7,914 nucleotides of DNA from the NCBI RefSeq assembly GCF_019599505.1, contig NZ_RKLT01000052.1, positions 1-7,914 on the forward strand, read 5' to 3'. Shown here in pieces: positions 1-5,957 of this stretch (position 1 is its first letter; each line of letters starts with the position of its first letter). Position numbers and translations under genes: made by a program. Source of the stretch: Haloarcula nitratireducens (GTDB lineage Archaea; Halobacteriota; Halobacteria; Halobacteriales; Haloarculaceae). The notes beneath the pieces are model-generated. The model searched no databases and had not been told where the DNA came from. It worked only from the letters and a program-made list of their open reading frames with translations.

Positions 1-10
1 GAGGCAGTTT

Positions 11-224
11 GGAAATGCGACTCCTCTCAACACCCTGCTACAGCAGGTGAGATGGGAGTTGTCGGGTCGTGGTGGAGCGACCGACTCCCACGGACGCACC
101 GAGCGTTCGGGTGTTAATTCCAGCCGACCCCTCACGGGGGAGGTCGGGAGGAATTAAATTCGCCTACGGGCGCGGTGCTGACCCAAACCGGTGAAGCCTC
201 GGGGCTTGCCCCGAGGTACTTCAC
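11..224 (+). ncRNA. Structured RNA module, left copy (possible guide-RNA-like 3' end of a transposon)
   Basis: This segment has no convincing ORF and recurs, inverted, at the other end of the window. Visible hairpins in order: CCTGC/GCAGG (34-38 with 43-47); GGTCG/CGACC (65-69 with 78-82) around the loop TGGTGGAG; TTAATTCC/GGAATTAA (114-121 with 150-157) enclosing CCGACC/GGTCGG (124-129 with 142-147); and a terminal hairpin at 191-224. The right copy keeps the loops and single-stranded blocks but changes the stem bases in pairs, which is the mark of selection on RNA folding. Repeated, palindrome-ended, non-coding segments are typical of IS200/IS605 elements, whose 3' ends encode omega RNA. 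That identity is inferred: no tnpB gene is visible, and it would have to lie left of base 1. Homology between the copies stops exactly at 224. The strand given assumes the terminal hairpin is the 3' end. Confidence 0.6.
191..224 (+). repeat. Terminal palindrome of the left module
   Basis: GTGAAG (191-196) pairs with CTTCAC (219-224), and CCTCGGGG (197-204) pairs with CCCCGAGG (209-216) around a CTTG loop. An unpaired TA (217-218) bulges on one side. An imperfect hairpin with a bulge close to the element boundary is the usual form of IS200/IS605 ends recognised by Y1 transposases. The right-hand copy at 7685-7719 has the same stem, the same TA bulge and one mismatch in the outer stem. The boundary assignment rests on homology between the copies ending here. 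Confidence 0.65.
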
Positions 225-234
225 GAGCGGTATT

Positions 235-513
235 TCACTCGGCCGACCGGGTCTCTTCGAGGACTCCCCAGACTAAGAGAGCGATACCGAAGCAGACGAG
301 AAGCCAGAGGAGCAGTCGAATCCCGAGAAAAATCTGGGTCGACTCGGGGGCCACCCCATACGGACCTGGGTCAAAGCTCCCGGCACCTTCTAGGGACTCC
401 CCTCGCGCGATGTAGAACATAGTGAAAAAGAAGTGCCGTGCCCACGCGTTGAGGATTGCGCCGATGAGACTGAGTCCGGTCAGGATGCTGCCCGCTAAGA
501 GTTTCGTGTTCAT
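235..513 (-). CDS. Small two-helix membrane protein of unknown function
   Basis: Ninety-two residues are read from the ATG at 513. An in-frame ATG at 564 would add 17 polar residues, but the later start places the first helix almost at the N-terminus, as is usual for small membrane proteins. Two hydrophobic stretches are visible, about residues 5-30 and 60-80, separated by a short polar loop rich in Gly, Pro and Glu; the C-terminus ends in acidic and basic residues. Third codon positions are mostly G or C, which supports real coding. No family is recognised. The stop codon lies only ten bases from the end of the left repeat module, so the gene's 3' end is tight against a mobile element, and the protein might have lost an original C-terminus. 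Confidence 0.6.
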   Translation of the reverse strand: MNTKLLAGSILTGLSLIGAILNAWARHFFFTMFYIARGESLEGAGSFDPGPYGVAPESTQIFLGIRLLLWLLVCFGIALLVWGVLEETRSAE

Positions 514-631
514 GGCGGACTGGGCATACCGAGGAGGGACGGAAAAGCGGTCTGGCTTGGGCAATCACCGAGTGTGAGTGACGACGAGTCAGGAAGATTC
601 CGCGACAGTCCATTCACAGAGATACAAGGAG

Positions 632-665
632 GAAGCCCACGGCTAAAGTCGTGGGAGGAATCCGA
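632..665 (+). mobile_element. Orphan hairpin resembling an IS200/IS605 (IS1341-type) right end
   Basis: CCCACGGC (636-643) pairs with GTCGTGGG (648-655), including one G-T wobble, around a TAAA loop. It is followed by AGGAATCC. This matches the general form of haloarchaeal IS1341-type right ends: GGAA, then a stem, a short A-rich loop, and GGGAGGA followed by a TCAA-like tail. The tail here has decayed. The better copy is at 7144-7173 in the opposite orientation. No tnpB remnant is seen to its left. It sits 30-60 bases past the stop of the gene at 694-1527, so it could alternatively act on that transcript's 3' end. Confidence 0.4.
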
Positions 666-693
666 CGAACACGTCCCACAGGCCCCTCTTCGG

Positions 694-1527
694 TTACTGT
701 TGATACCTGCCTTTCCCGGTTTGGAGTTCGCCGGTCGCGCTCACCCACCCATCGTGAGAGCCGTTAAACTCGATCTGTTCGACGCGTTGCGTGTACTCGT
801 TGAAGCTGTTGGCAAAAAACCACCCCCACTCGTTGATTCCCCAGAGTTCAACGGCACCGACGCGGACCATTGCCGAGGACTTGGTATTGTAACTCGCGTA
901 CATATCTGCCCGAAACGTGGTACAGGTTTGGTACTCGCCGCTCCAGACCGGATTGCACTTGTTCGGACTGTAATCGTACGTGGCCGAAAGGAGACTCGAA
1001 TTCCCACGCGGATAGCGCGTCTCGATCGTGCCGTTCTGGATGCCGTTTCCGAACGATTCGATGGTGACCTCCGCCATCACCTCATACCGAGTTAGTGCTG
1101 GTTCGAGTCTGAGACCGCTCATATCTTCGGGCGCTTCTGCACGTCTGATCGGTTCGGGGCTGGCTAAGGAGCCGTTCTCGTTGACGAGATAGTAGCGCGC
1201 TTGTCCGACTATTTCTTCGGCTTCGATCGCCAGCATCGGTCCACGTTGTGTCTCGACGATGCTGGTCGTCCAGTTCGCTTCCGGACCGTCGTAATTCGCG
1301 ACGCGAACGTCCTCAACGGTTGGAGTCCCGTCGGGATCGACGGGAAGTGGGAGATAGAGCGTCGCATCGGTGAGCGTCGCATTCGTGCTCACTTCAGCGG
1401 TGTAATAGTAAGTCGCCGTAGTGTTGTTGTCTTTCTGCAGTTCGAAGAGGGCTGGGATACCGACGGTGGCAGTGACGAGCAAGAGGACGACGAGGATTGC
1501 TCCACCGGCGACGAGTCTGCGATTCAT
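694..1527 (-). CDS. Secreted or membrane-anchored sequon-rich protein, unknown function
   Basis: The protein has 277 residues. After MNRR comes a hydrophobic helix (about 6-29), which would act as an uncleaved signal anchor or a signal peptide; no lipobox cysteine is seen. The rest is a soluble, Thr/Ser/Asn/Glu-rich domain expected outside the cell. It carries eight N-X-S/T sequons (Asn34, 35, 49, 85, 118, 165, 176 and 255), consistent with surface glycosylation in haloarchaea. Two cysteines, 191 and 202, are placed so that they could form a small disulfide loop. Aromatic residues cluster near the C-terminus (WGINEWGWFFANSF, from 229). The ATG at 1527 fits a TATA-like box 28 bases upstream, giving a leaderless transcript. 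I recognise no domain family. The neighbours do not suggest a pathway. Confidence 0.8.
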   Translation of the reverse strand: MNRRLVAGGAILVVLLLVTATVGIPALFELQKDNNTTATYYYTAEVSTNATLTDATLYLPLPVDPDGTPTVEDVRVANYDGPEANWTTSIVETQRGPMLAIEAEEIVGQARYYLVNENGSLASPEPIRRAEAPEDMSGLRLEPALTRYEVMAEVTIESFGNGIQNGTIETRYPRGNSSLLSATYDYSPNKCNPVWSGEYQTCTTFRADMYASYNTKSSAMVRVGAVELWGINEWGWFFANSFNEYTQRVEQIEFNGSHDGWVSATGELQTGKGRYQQ

Positions 1528-1550
1528 GAGCGGTCGTTCGTTTGCATCAA

Positions 1551-1560
1551 GTAGTATTTT
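1551..1560 (-). promoter_or_regulatory. TATA-like box for the sequon-rich protein gene
   Basis: On the minus strand this reads AAAATACTAC, centred about 28 bases before the ATG at 1527. That spacing places the transcription start at or next to the start codon, as in the leaderless mRNAs common in haloarchaea. No Shine-Dalgarno sequence precedes the ATG, which agrees. Confidence 0.55.
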
Positions 1561-1609
1561 TGCGGCCGATTCACGAGCATGGGCACGGGGGTCCGACGTA
1601 AATCAAAAT

Positions 1610-1803
1610 GGCTCTGTTGAAACCCTCAGCCGATGACAATTAGCGTTGGCCGTACTGGATACAGGGTGCGTATGTAGCACGTCACACACCGAGACTCAGG
1701 GTCTTTTGATTCGGTCGGTGTAGAAGATGTAGACAATATGTTGTGGAAGCAGTCTCGTATATTCAGACGCTAAACTGCCGGGTTATGAGGGTTCTAAGCG
1801 GCC
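1610..1803. mobile_element. Degenerate MITE-like segment with IS6-type ends
   Basis: The gene-free stretch 1561-1828 holds this segment. Its left end reads GGCTCTGTTGAAACCCTCAG (1610-1629), which has the GG..TGTTG form of IS6-family inverted repeats. At 1785-1803 an imperfect inverse, TGAGGGTTCTAAGCGGCC, could be the opposite end. No ORF of note lies between them, so this would be a non-autonomous or decayed element of about 194 bp. The left arm is repeated at 7041-7060, which shows it is a dispersed sequence. The right arm carries several mismatches and could be fortuitous. Nothing else is seen in the stretch. Confidence 0.35.
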
Positions 1804-1828
1804 GGCGAAGGACCTCTCGTGGGCGGAA

Positions 1829-2845
1829 TTACGGTTCCAGCACGACCCGGAAGCGGGCCTCGTTCTCGATCATCCGCTCGTAGGCCGTGTCGACCTCGGC
1901 CAGCGGGTAGGTCTCTATCTCGGGGGTGACTTCCCGAAGAGCGCTGAACTCCAGGGTGTCCTGGGAGTCCTGTGCGTGTCCGGAGGCCCACCCCTCGACG
2001 CCGCCGCGGGCGCCGACGAGTTGCTGGACGTTGACGGCCACCGGTTCGCCGGGGACGCCGACGACGACCACCCGACCGTCGATGCCCAGTCCGCCGACGA
2101 CGGACTCGATGGCGTCGCTGGCGGGCGCGGTCGCCAGCACCACGTCCGCACCGCCGAGTTCCTGCAACCGTTCAGCGGGGTCGGTCTCGGCGGTGTTCAC
2201 GAAGTGGTCGGCGCCGAGGTCGCGGGCTAAGTCTTCTTTGTCGGGACTCCGGGAGAGCGCGACCGTCTCGAAGCCAGCGGCGTGGGCGTACTGAACGCCG
2301 AGGTGGCCCAGACCGCCGACCCCTTGGACGGCCACGAGGTCGCCGGGGTCTGCGTGGCTGTTCCGGAGCGCGTTGTAGGTCGTCACGCCAGCACACAGCA
2401 GCGGCGCGGCGTCGGCGGCGGCAAGGTCCTCGGGGACCCCAGCAACCGCTTCGGTGGGGATAGTGACGTACTCCGCGTAGCCACCATCATACGTGACGCC
2501 CGTGATATCACCGTTCTCGCACTGGAGGAAGTTGCCGCGGCGGCAGGGCTCGCAGGTGAAGCAGTGGCCGCCGTGCCAGCCGACACCGACGCGGTCGCCT
2601 GTGGTCCATTGCGTCACGTCGTCGCCGACGGCGTCGATACGGCCGGCTATCTCGTGGCCGGGGACCCGCGGGTAGGAGATGCCGGGATAGGTCCCCTCTT
2701 TCACGAATGCGTCGCTGTGGCAGATGCCACAGGCCTCAACGGCGACCCGGACCTCGCCCGGCCCGGGGTCGGGGACGTCGCGTTCGACCACTTGGAACTC
2801 GCCGTCCGGTTCCTCAACGACGACTGCTTGCATGGTGTCGGACAT
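1829..2845 (-). CDS. Zinc-dependent medium-chain alcohol dehydrogenase
   Basis: This cytosolic enzyme of the MDR superfamily interconverts alcohols and aldehydes with NAD(P). Numbering from the ATG at 2878 (349 residues), the catalytic zinc ligands are Cys53 in GICHSD, His75 in GHE and Cys162 in LLCAG. The structural zinc lobe has Cys106, 109, 112 and 120. The nucleotide-binding glycine motif is VQGVGGLGHLG at about 184-194. After the second strand of that fold comes Ser209-Arg210 instead of the Asp typical of NAD-specific enzymes, which hints at NADP preference. I chose the start at 2845 (MSDTMQ) because the family begins close to MQAVVV; 2848 and 2833 are also possible. Length is normal and all key residues are present. 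The physiological substrate cannot be told from sequence, and the neighbours give no pathway. Confidence 0.93.
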   Translation of the reverse strand: MSDTMQAVVVEEPDGEFQVVERDVPDPGPGEVRVAVEACGICHSDAFVKEGTYPGISYPRVPGHEIAGRIDAVGDDVTQWTTGDRVGVGWHGGHCFTCEPCRRGNFLQCENGDITGVTYDGGYAEYVTIPTEAVAGVPEDLAAADAAPLLCAGVTTYNALRNSHADPGDLVAVQGVGGLGHLGVQYAHAAGFETVALSRSPDKEDLARDLGADHFVNTAETDPAERLQELGGADVVLATAPASDAIESVVGGLGIDGRVVVVGVPGEPVAVNVQQLVGARGGVEGWASGHAQDSQDTLEFSALREVTPEIETYPLAEVDTAYERMIENEARFRVVLEP

Positions 2846-2887
2846 CATACACTGGTTCGGGTCGAAGCCCGAAAACAAGTGGGGCTA

Positions 2888-3130
2888 TCAATCGCAGAAC
2901 CGACGAACCCTTCGGAATAACATCAGACGTCGATTCCCGACTTTCGGGAACCGCAGTGTCGAGAGTGCATCAATACCCGTTGCCACCATCTGGTCAGTGC
3001 TGTCGCCGATGCCGCCCGACGGATCTTCGTCGTAGCCGGGATGGGTATTGTTGCTCGTGCTGGTCCTGCCATTCGCCGTGTTCGCTGACGAGTCAGATTC
3101 GAAGGAGACGAGCTCGTCGGTACCTGACAT
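2888..3130 (-). CDS. Doubtful 80-residue hypothetical ORF between PiT and the dehydrogenase
   Basis: An ATG at 3130 opens an 80-codon frame. Its first half is acidic and rich in Ser, Thr, Asn and Gly (from MSGTDELVSF), and its last third turns abruptly basic (RFPKVGNRRLMLFRRVRRF). It would fill most of the 350-bp gap between the PiT stop and the dehydrogenase start, in the same orientation as both. No family is recognised. The change in composition could mean a decayed gene or chance. A plus-strand frame from 3048 also has a hydrophobic start but runs into the PiT gene and looks less likely. If neither is real, the gap holds only the palindrome at 2934-2950 and promoter sequence. Confidence 0.25.
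   Translation of the reverse strand: MSGTDELVSFESDSSANTANGRTSTSNNTHPGYDEDPSGGIGDSTDQMVATGIDALSTLRFPKVGNRRLMLFRRVRRFCD
2934..2950. repeat. Perfect short palindrome upstream of the dehydrogenase
   Basis: TTCCCGA (2934-2940) and TCGGGAA (2944-2950) form a perfect inverted repeat around CTT. It lies 90-105 bases before the dehydrogenase start and could be a regulator site for it. It also falls inside the doubtful ORF at 2888-3130. A TATA-like TTGATAG occurs on the minus strand near 2884-2890, closer to the gene. Function is not shown by sequence alone. Confidence 0.25.
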
Positions 3131-3197
3131 CCTTCTCGGTGAGGTCAATGGATTCTTGAAAACTCGGACTGCCCACGATAGCGGAGTTCGAACCGGC

Positions 3198-4376
3198 TCA
3201 GAACCCGAATACCGGGACGAAGCGGAACGTGAGATAGGCACCGGCCGTCGCGATGGCCGGGACGACGTTCTGCATTAGGACGACCCGGGCGGTCGTCACG
3301 GGGTTGAACAGCGCCCCTGGGCTGGGAATGTCTTCGGCGTCCTCCGTCCCGATGGGAGGAAGTTCCTCGCCTTCCTCGTCAGCCGCCAGCGCGTCGACCG
3401 TGACCGGTGGCCCCCCGTCACTGGCGACGACCTCGGGGGCGGTCATTGGTCGGGTTGCCCGGCCCCAGCCCAGCCCGACGATGGACATCGTCGCGATGAT
3501 GACGAAGCTCGCGGGGATGCCGAGCGCCGAGAGGAAGACGACTAGCGTCGAGGAGACCGACGCGACGACGATGGCCGCAGTCAGGGGAAGCTCGGTGATA
3601 TCGCTGCCCATCGTCTCCAGCGTCCGCCGAGCGATGGTGAACGCGCCGATGGTAACGGCGAACCCACCGAAGATGATGGCCGGGTTCATTTCCAGTTCGC
3701 CGCTGCCGACCAGCGGTGCGACGGCGTTGGCGATGTTCGAGGTGCCCGAGGCGAAGGCCATCAGACAACCGATCGCGACGACGGTAATCGTCCCGACCAA
3801 CTCCCGGCGGTTGGTCGTTCGGTGGACCCGCGGGATGGGAACGAGGCCGGACCGGTCGACGTCGAGCAGCGGCCCCGTACTGCGCTCCATCGCGACCAGC
3901 TCGTTCAGTCGCGCGTAGAAGTATCGGCCGATAATCAGCGAGACCCAGAAGCCGATGATGGGCGAGACGACCCACCAGATGACGATTTGCCCCATCACGG
4001 CGAAATCCAGTACGCCCCCGGCCAGTCCGAGGCCGGCGATGGCACCCACGGCAGTCATCGAGGTCGAGGCCGGCACGCCGAAGACGTTCCCGACCAGCAG
4101 TGCGACTCCGATGAAAAACAGCACCGCGATGGACGATTCGAGCGTGAAGATCCCGGTGTCGACGACCAGTTCACTGCCGAGTTTCGTCACGACGTTCCGG
4201 CCGAGCGTCCAGGCACCGATGAAGAAGAACACGCCCATCAGCGCCGCGGCGACGGGTTTGGAGATGGCGTCGGCACCGACGGCCGGCCCGAATGCCGGTC
4301 CGGTGGTCGACCCACCGATGTTGTAGGCGACGAACATCGCGACGAGGACGCCAGCGATGAGGAGGAGGCTGCTCAT
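3198..4376 (-). CDS. PiT-family inorganic phosphate permease
   Basis: This integral membrane protein has 392 residues and about ten hydrophobic segments. It belongs to the PHO4/PiT family, whose members import phosphate with a coupling ion. The two inverted-topology family signatures are visible: YNIGGSTTGPAFGPAVGAD (about 18-36) and FASGTSNIANAVAPLVG (about 208-224), the second closer to the classical G-x-N-D-x-A-N form. The paired motifs VPASTS (101-106) and IPAS (287-290) also fit. An acidic, Glu/Asp/Pro-rich cytoplasmic stretch (about 318-352) separates the last helix from the core. The ATG at 4376 overlaps the stop of the upstream repeat protein (ATGA), implying translational coupling. 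Substrate is assigned by family; related anions such as sulfate are less likely. Confidence 0.88.
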   Translation of the reverse strand: MSSLLLIAGVLVAMFVAYNIGGSTTGPAFGPAVGADAISKPVAAALMGVFFFIGAWTLGRNVVTKLGSELVVDTGIFTLESSIAVLFFIGVALLVGNVFGVPASTSMTAVGAIAGLGLAGGVLDFAVMGQIVIWWVVSPIIGFWVSLIIGRYFYARLNELVAMERSTGPLLDVDRSGLVPIPRVHRTTNRRELVGTITVVAIGCLMAFASGTSNIANAVAPLVGSGELEMNPAIIFGGFAVTIGAFTIARRTLETMGSDITELPLTAAIVVASVSSTLVVFLSALGIPASFVIIATMSIVGLGWGRATRPMTAPEVVASDGGPPVTVDALAADEEGEELPPIGTEDAEDIPSPGALFNPVTTARVVLMQNVVPAIATAGAYLTFRFVPVFGF

Positions 4377-5170
4377 CGAGCCTCGGCCTCTGCGTCCTCG
4401 GTACCCTCGTCCGCTTCCTCGTCTGCGTCTTCGGCCGCTATCTGTTCTTCGAGAGTCTTTTCGACTGTCTCTCCGACTTTCTCTTCGACCGTCTTCTCGA
4501 CCGTCTCCTCTACCGTCTCTTCGACTGTCTCACCGACCGTCTCCTCTACCGTCTCTTCGACTGTCTCACCGACCGTCTCCTCTACCGTCTCTTCGACTGT
4601 CTCTTCGACTGTCTCATCGACCGTCTTTTCGACGGTCTCGCCGACTTTTTCCTCGACTGTCTCGCCGACTTTTTCCTCGACTGTCTTCTCGACCGTCTCT
4701 TCTACCGTCTCGCCGACCGTTTCGTCAACCGTCTTCTCGACGGTTTCTCCAACTTTCTCTTCGACGGTGTCGTCGACTGTCTTTTCGACGGTTTCACCGA
4801 CCGTCTTCTCCACCGTCTCGCCGACCGTCTCCTCGACGGTCTCGCTAACCGTCTCGTCGACAGTCTTCTCCACCGTCTCACTAACGGTTTCGTCGACAGT
4901 CTTCTCGACAGTCTCGCCAACCTTCTCTTCGACTGTCTCGCCGACCGTCTCGTCGACTGTCTCCTCGACGGTCTCCTTGACCGCTGTCGTCATCCAGTTC
5001 GGGTCGAATCGAGCCATCTTCCAGACGACGTGGAGGACGTACGAGAGTAACACTCCGAACCCGAATGCCAGTCCGATGGCGTTTCCGGCGACGACGATCA
5101 GCCCGACCGAGACTGCGATCAGCAGCCCGTAAGTCAGGTCGACGATTGAGTCGACGCGGCTCGGGTTCAC
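4373..5170 (-). CDS. Membrane-anchored tetrad-repeat protein, probable partner of the phosphate permease
   Basis: The protein has 265 residues and starts at a GTG preceded by AGGTGG. Two hydrophobic helices (about 10-30 and 32-50) and a KMAR turn place the rest in the cytoplasm by the positive-inside rule. From residue 61 the protein is a four-residue repeat of the form E-[TK]-V-[EDGS]: every fourth residue from 64 to 236 is valine without exception, followed by Leu240 and Ile244. The acidic tail (245-265) ends the protein. A four-residue period exceeds the 3.6 residues per helical turn, so if helical, the valine stripe would wind in a right-handed sense, unlike classic heptad coiled coils. 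It overlaps the PiT start by four bases, so it is made together with the transporter. Many bacterial PiT genes are paired with a PhoU-like DUF47 protein; this one shows no such domain. A scaffold, regulator or oligomerisation role is inference. Confidence 0.85.
   Translation of the reverse strand: MNPSRVDSIVDLTYGLLIAVSVGLIVVAGNAIGLAFGFGVLLSYVLHVVWKMARFDPNWMTTAVKETVEETVDETVGETVEEKVGETVEKTVDETVSETVEKTVDETVSETVEETVGETVEKTVGETVEKTVDDTVEEKVGETVEKTVDETVGETVEETVEKTVEEKVGETVEEKVGETVEKTVDETVEETVEETVEETVGETVEETVEETVGETVEETVEETVEKTVEEKVGETVEKTLEEQIAAEDADEEADEGTEDAEAEAR
4439..4981 (-). repeat. Degenerate 12-bp tandem repeat inside the tetrad-repeat gene
   Basis: About 45 units of 12 bp encode the four-residue repeat. 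The frame is kept throughout, and units vary mostly at third positions (GTC, GTT and GTG for valine; GAG and GAA for glutamate), so the protein pattern is held by selection as well as by duplication. Within it, 4501-4608 is three tandem copies of a 36-bp block that are identical except at the end of the last, marking a recent expansion. Confidence 0.95.
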
Positions 5171-5173
5171 GAC

Positions 5174-5292
5174 CCACCTGTGCCGAAGGCAATCTCCTCG
5201 GGGAAAACGAGTCGAGACTCAATAACTGTGAAAAAACACATAGTAGTTCTCCGCCCTGCACACGCAAGTAGCTTGGCAAACGCACTTTGCCA
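5174..5292 (-). promoter_or_regulatory. Control region of the repeat protein-PiT operon
   Basis: The 158-bp gap between the operon's GTG (5170) and the SWIM stop (5329) holds four items. AGGTGG on the minus strand (5174-5179) is a good ribosome binding site just before the GTG, so this mRNA has a leader. An AT-rich box, CAGTTATTGAG on the minus strand (about 5219-5229), could be the TATA element. TGTG-AAAAAA-CACA (5227-5240) is a small inverted repeat beside it. TGGCAAA-CGCAC-TTTGCCA (5274-5292) is a perfect 7-bp palindrome upstream of the box, at a position suited to an activator, or it may end the SWIM transcript. No known phosphate-response site is recognised. Confidence 0.45.
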
Positions 5293-5328
5293 GTAGAGAA
5301 CGATGCCACGCCGTTTACCGTAGGCAAC

Positions 5329-5793
5329 TCAGTCGAGATCGACGCGACCGGCTTTGTAACACTCCCAGCACGGAAACGCTGGACGACAGTCGTCACACTC
5401 CTCGACAGTCTCGTCTGCTGTCGCGCTCTTTGCACCCGAACCTACCGTCTCCTCGCTCGATACCTCGTCGCCCGCTCCCGGTTGGGGTTGTCCCCCGTCG
5501 CTTACGATAAGTGGCTCGCCCGCTCGCTGACACGCCAGTGCGTCGAGTAGTGGCCGCCGAATTGCAACGGCTACCCGGTGTTTACAGGCCCCATCGAAGC
5601 GAGCGTCCGCTGGACAGGTGCAGGCAACGGGTACGCCGTCTTCGACGGTGACGGTGTATTCGTGATCCTTGGGATTGGCATGGCTCTCGTTTCGAACGAG
5701 AACCTCATCACTACACAGCGAGATATCGAGGGCTTCGTATTGTGCACGCTTTGCGACTCGTTTACTGAACTGAAGTTTGGCTAACGGATGCAT
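5329..5793 (-). CDS. SWIM zinc-finger protein
   Basis: The protein has 154 residues from the ATG at 5793; the upstream in-frame ATG at 5826 would run through the conserved hairpin, so it is rejected. The SWIM motif C-x-C-x9-C-x-H is Cys58, Cys60, Cys70 and His72, in VACTCPADARFDGACKH. SWIM domains bind zinc and are thought to contact DNA or proteins. A low-complexity linker follows (about 95-130). The C-terminus has a second cysteine set, CDDC (133-136) and PCWEC (141-145), which could bind another zinc ion. This two-part layout is common among haloarchaeal SWIM proteins, whose cellular roles are mostly unknown. It follows the TFB gene in the same orientation, 164 bp apart, and shares an upstream hairpin design with it. 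Confidence 0.85.
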   Translation of the reverse strand: MHPLAKLQFSKRVAKRAQYEALDISLCSDEVLVRNESHANPKDHEYTVTVEDGVPVACTCPADARFDGACKHRVAVAIRRPLLDALACQRAGEPLIVSDGGQPQPGAGDEVSSEETVGSGAKSATADETVEECDDCRPAFPCWECYKAGRVDLD

Positions 5794-5816
5794 TGGTCTC
5801 GGGCACCCACAGACGA

Positions 5817-5850
5817 GCGCCCGCACCCGTCAGGGCGCGAGAAAAATTGG
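5817..5850 (-). promoter_or_regulatory. Conserved-loop hairpin and T-rich box before the SWIM gene
   Basis: On the minus strand a T-rich box (CCAATTTTTC, 5841-5850) is followed by GCGCCC, the loop TGACGGGTGC, and GGGCGC (5838 down to 5817). The hairpin begins 24 bases before the ATG. If the T-rich box is the TATA element, the hairpin fills the space up to the transcription start. The same layout occurs before the TFB gene with a different stem and a loop differing at one base. Stem variation with retained pairing and a fixed loop suggests that a folded nucleic acid is recognised, rather than the arms as a plain protein operator. Confidence 0.5.
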
Positions 5851-5957
5851 ATGCGAAGCGGGAAAGGTGATGAGCAAGCGAACGACGAGTTAACGACGAA
5901 GACCACCGCATTCAGACTCGCTATCGAGCGGTCAGTAGCACTCCATGTGATTGCTAG

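Noticed and set aside
191..415. Plus-strand 74-codon frame starting inside the left terminal palindrome
   Set aside because: It is antisense to the small membrane protein, is basic and of low complexity, and has no promoter or ribosome site.
4439..4981. Regular short repeats that might be a CRISPR array
   Set aside because: The units are contiguous 12-mers with no spacers, and they keep one reading frame encoding E-[TK]-V-x throughout.
3822..5132. Long plus-strand frame of 436 codons rich in Ser, Thr and Val
   Set aside because: It is antisense to the PiT and tetrad-repeat genes; its repetitive Ser-Thr-Val pattern is the mirror of the 12-bp repeat, and it has no start signal.
5817..5850. 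Hairpin plus T run as an intrinsic terminator
   Set aside because: On the minus strand the T run precedes the stem, and on the plus strand the stem is followed by A, so neither strand gives a stem followed by U.
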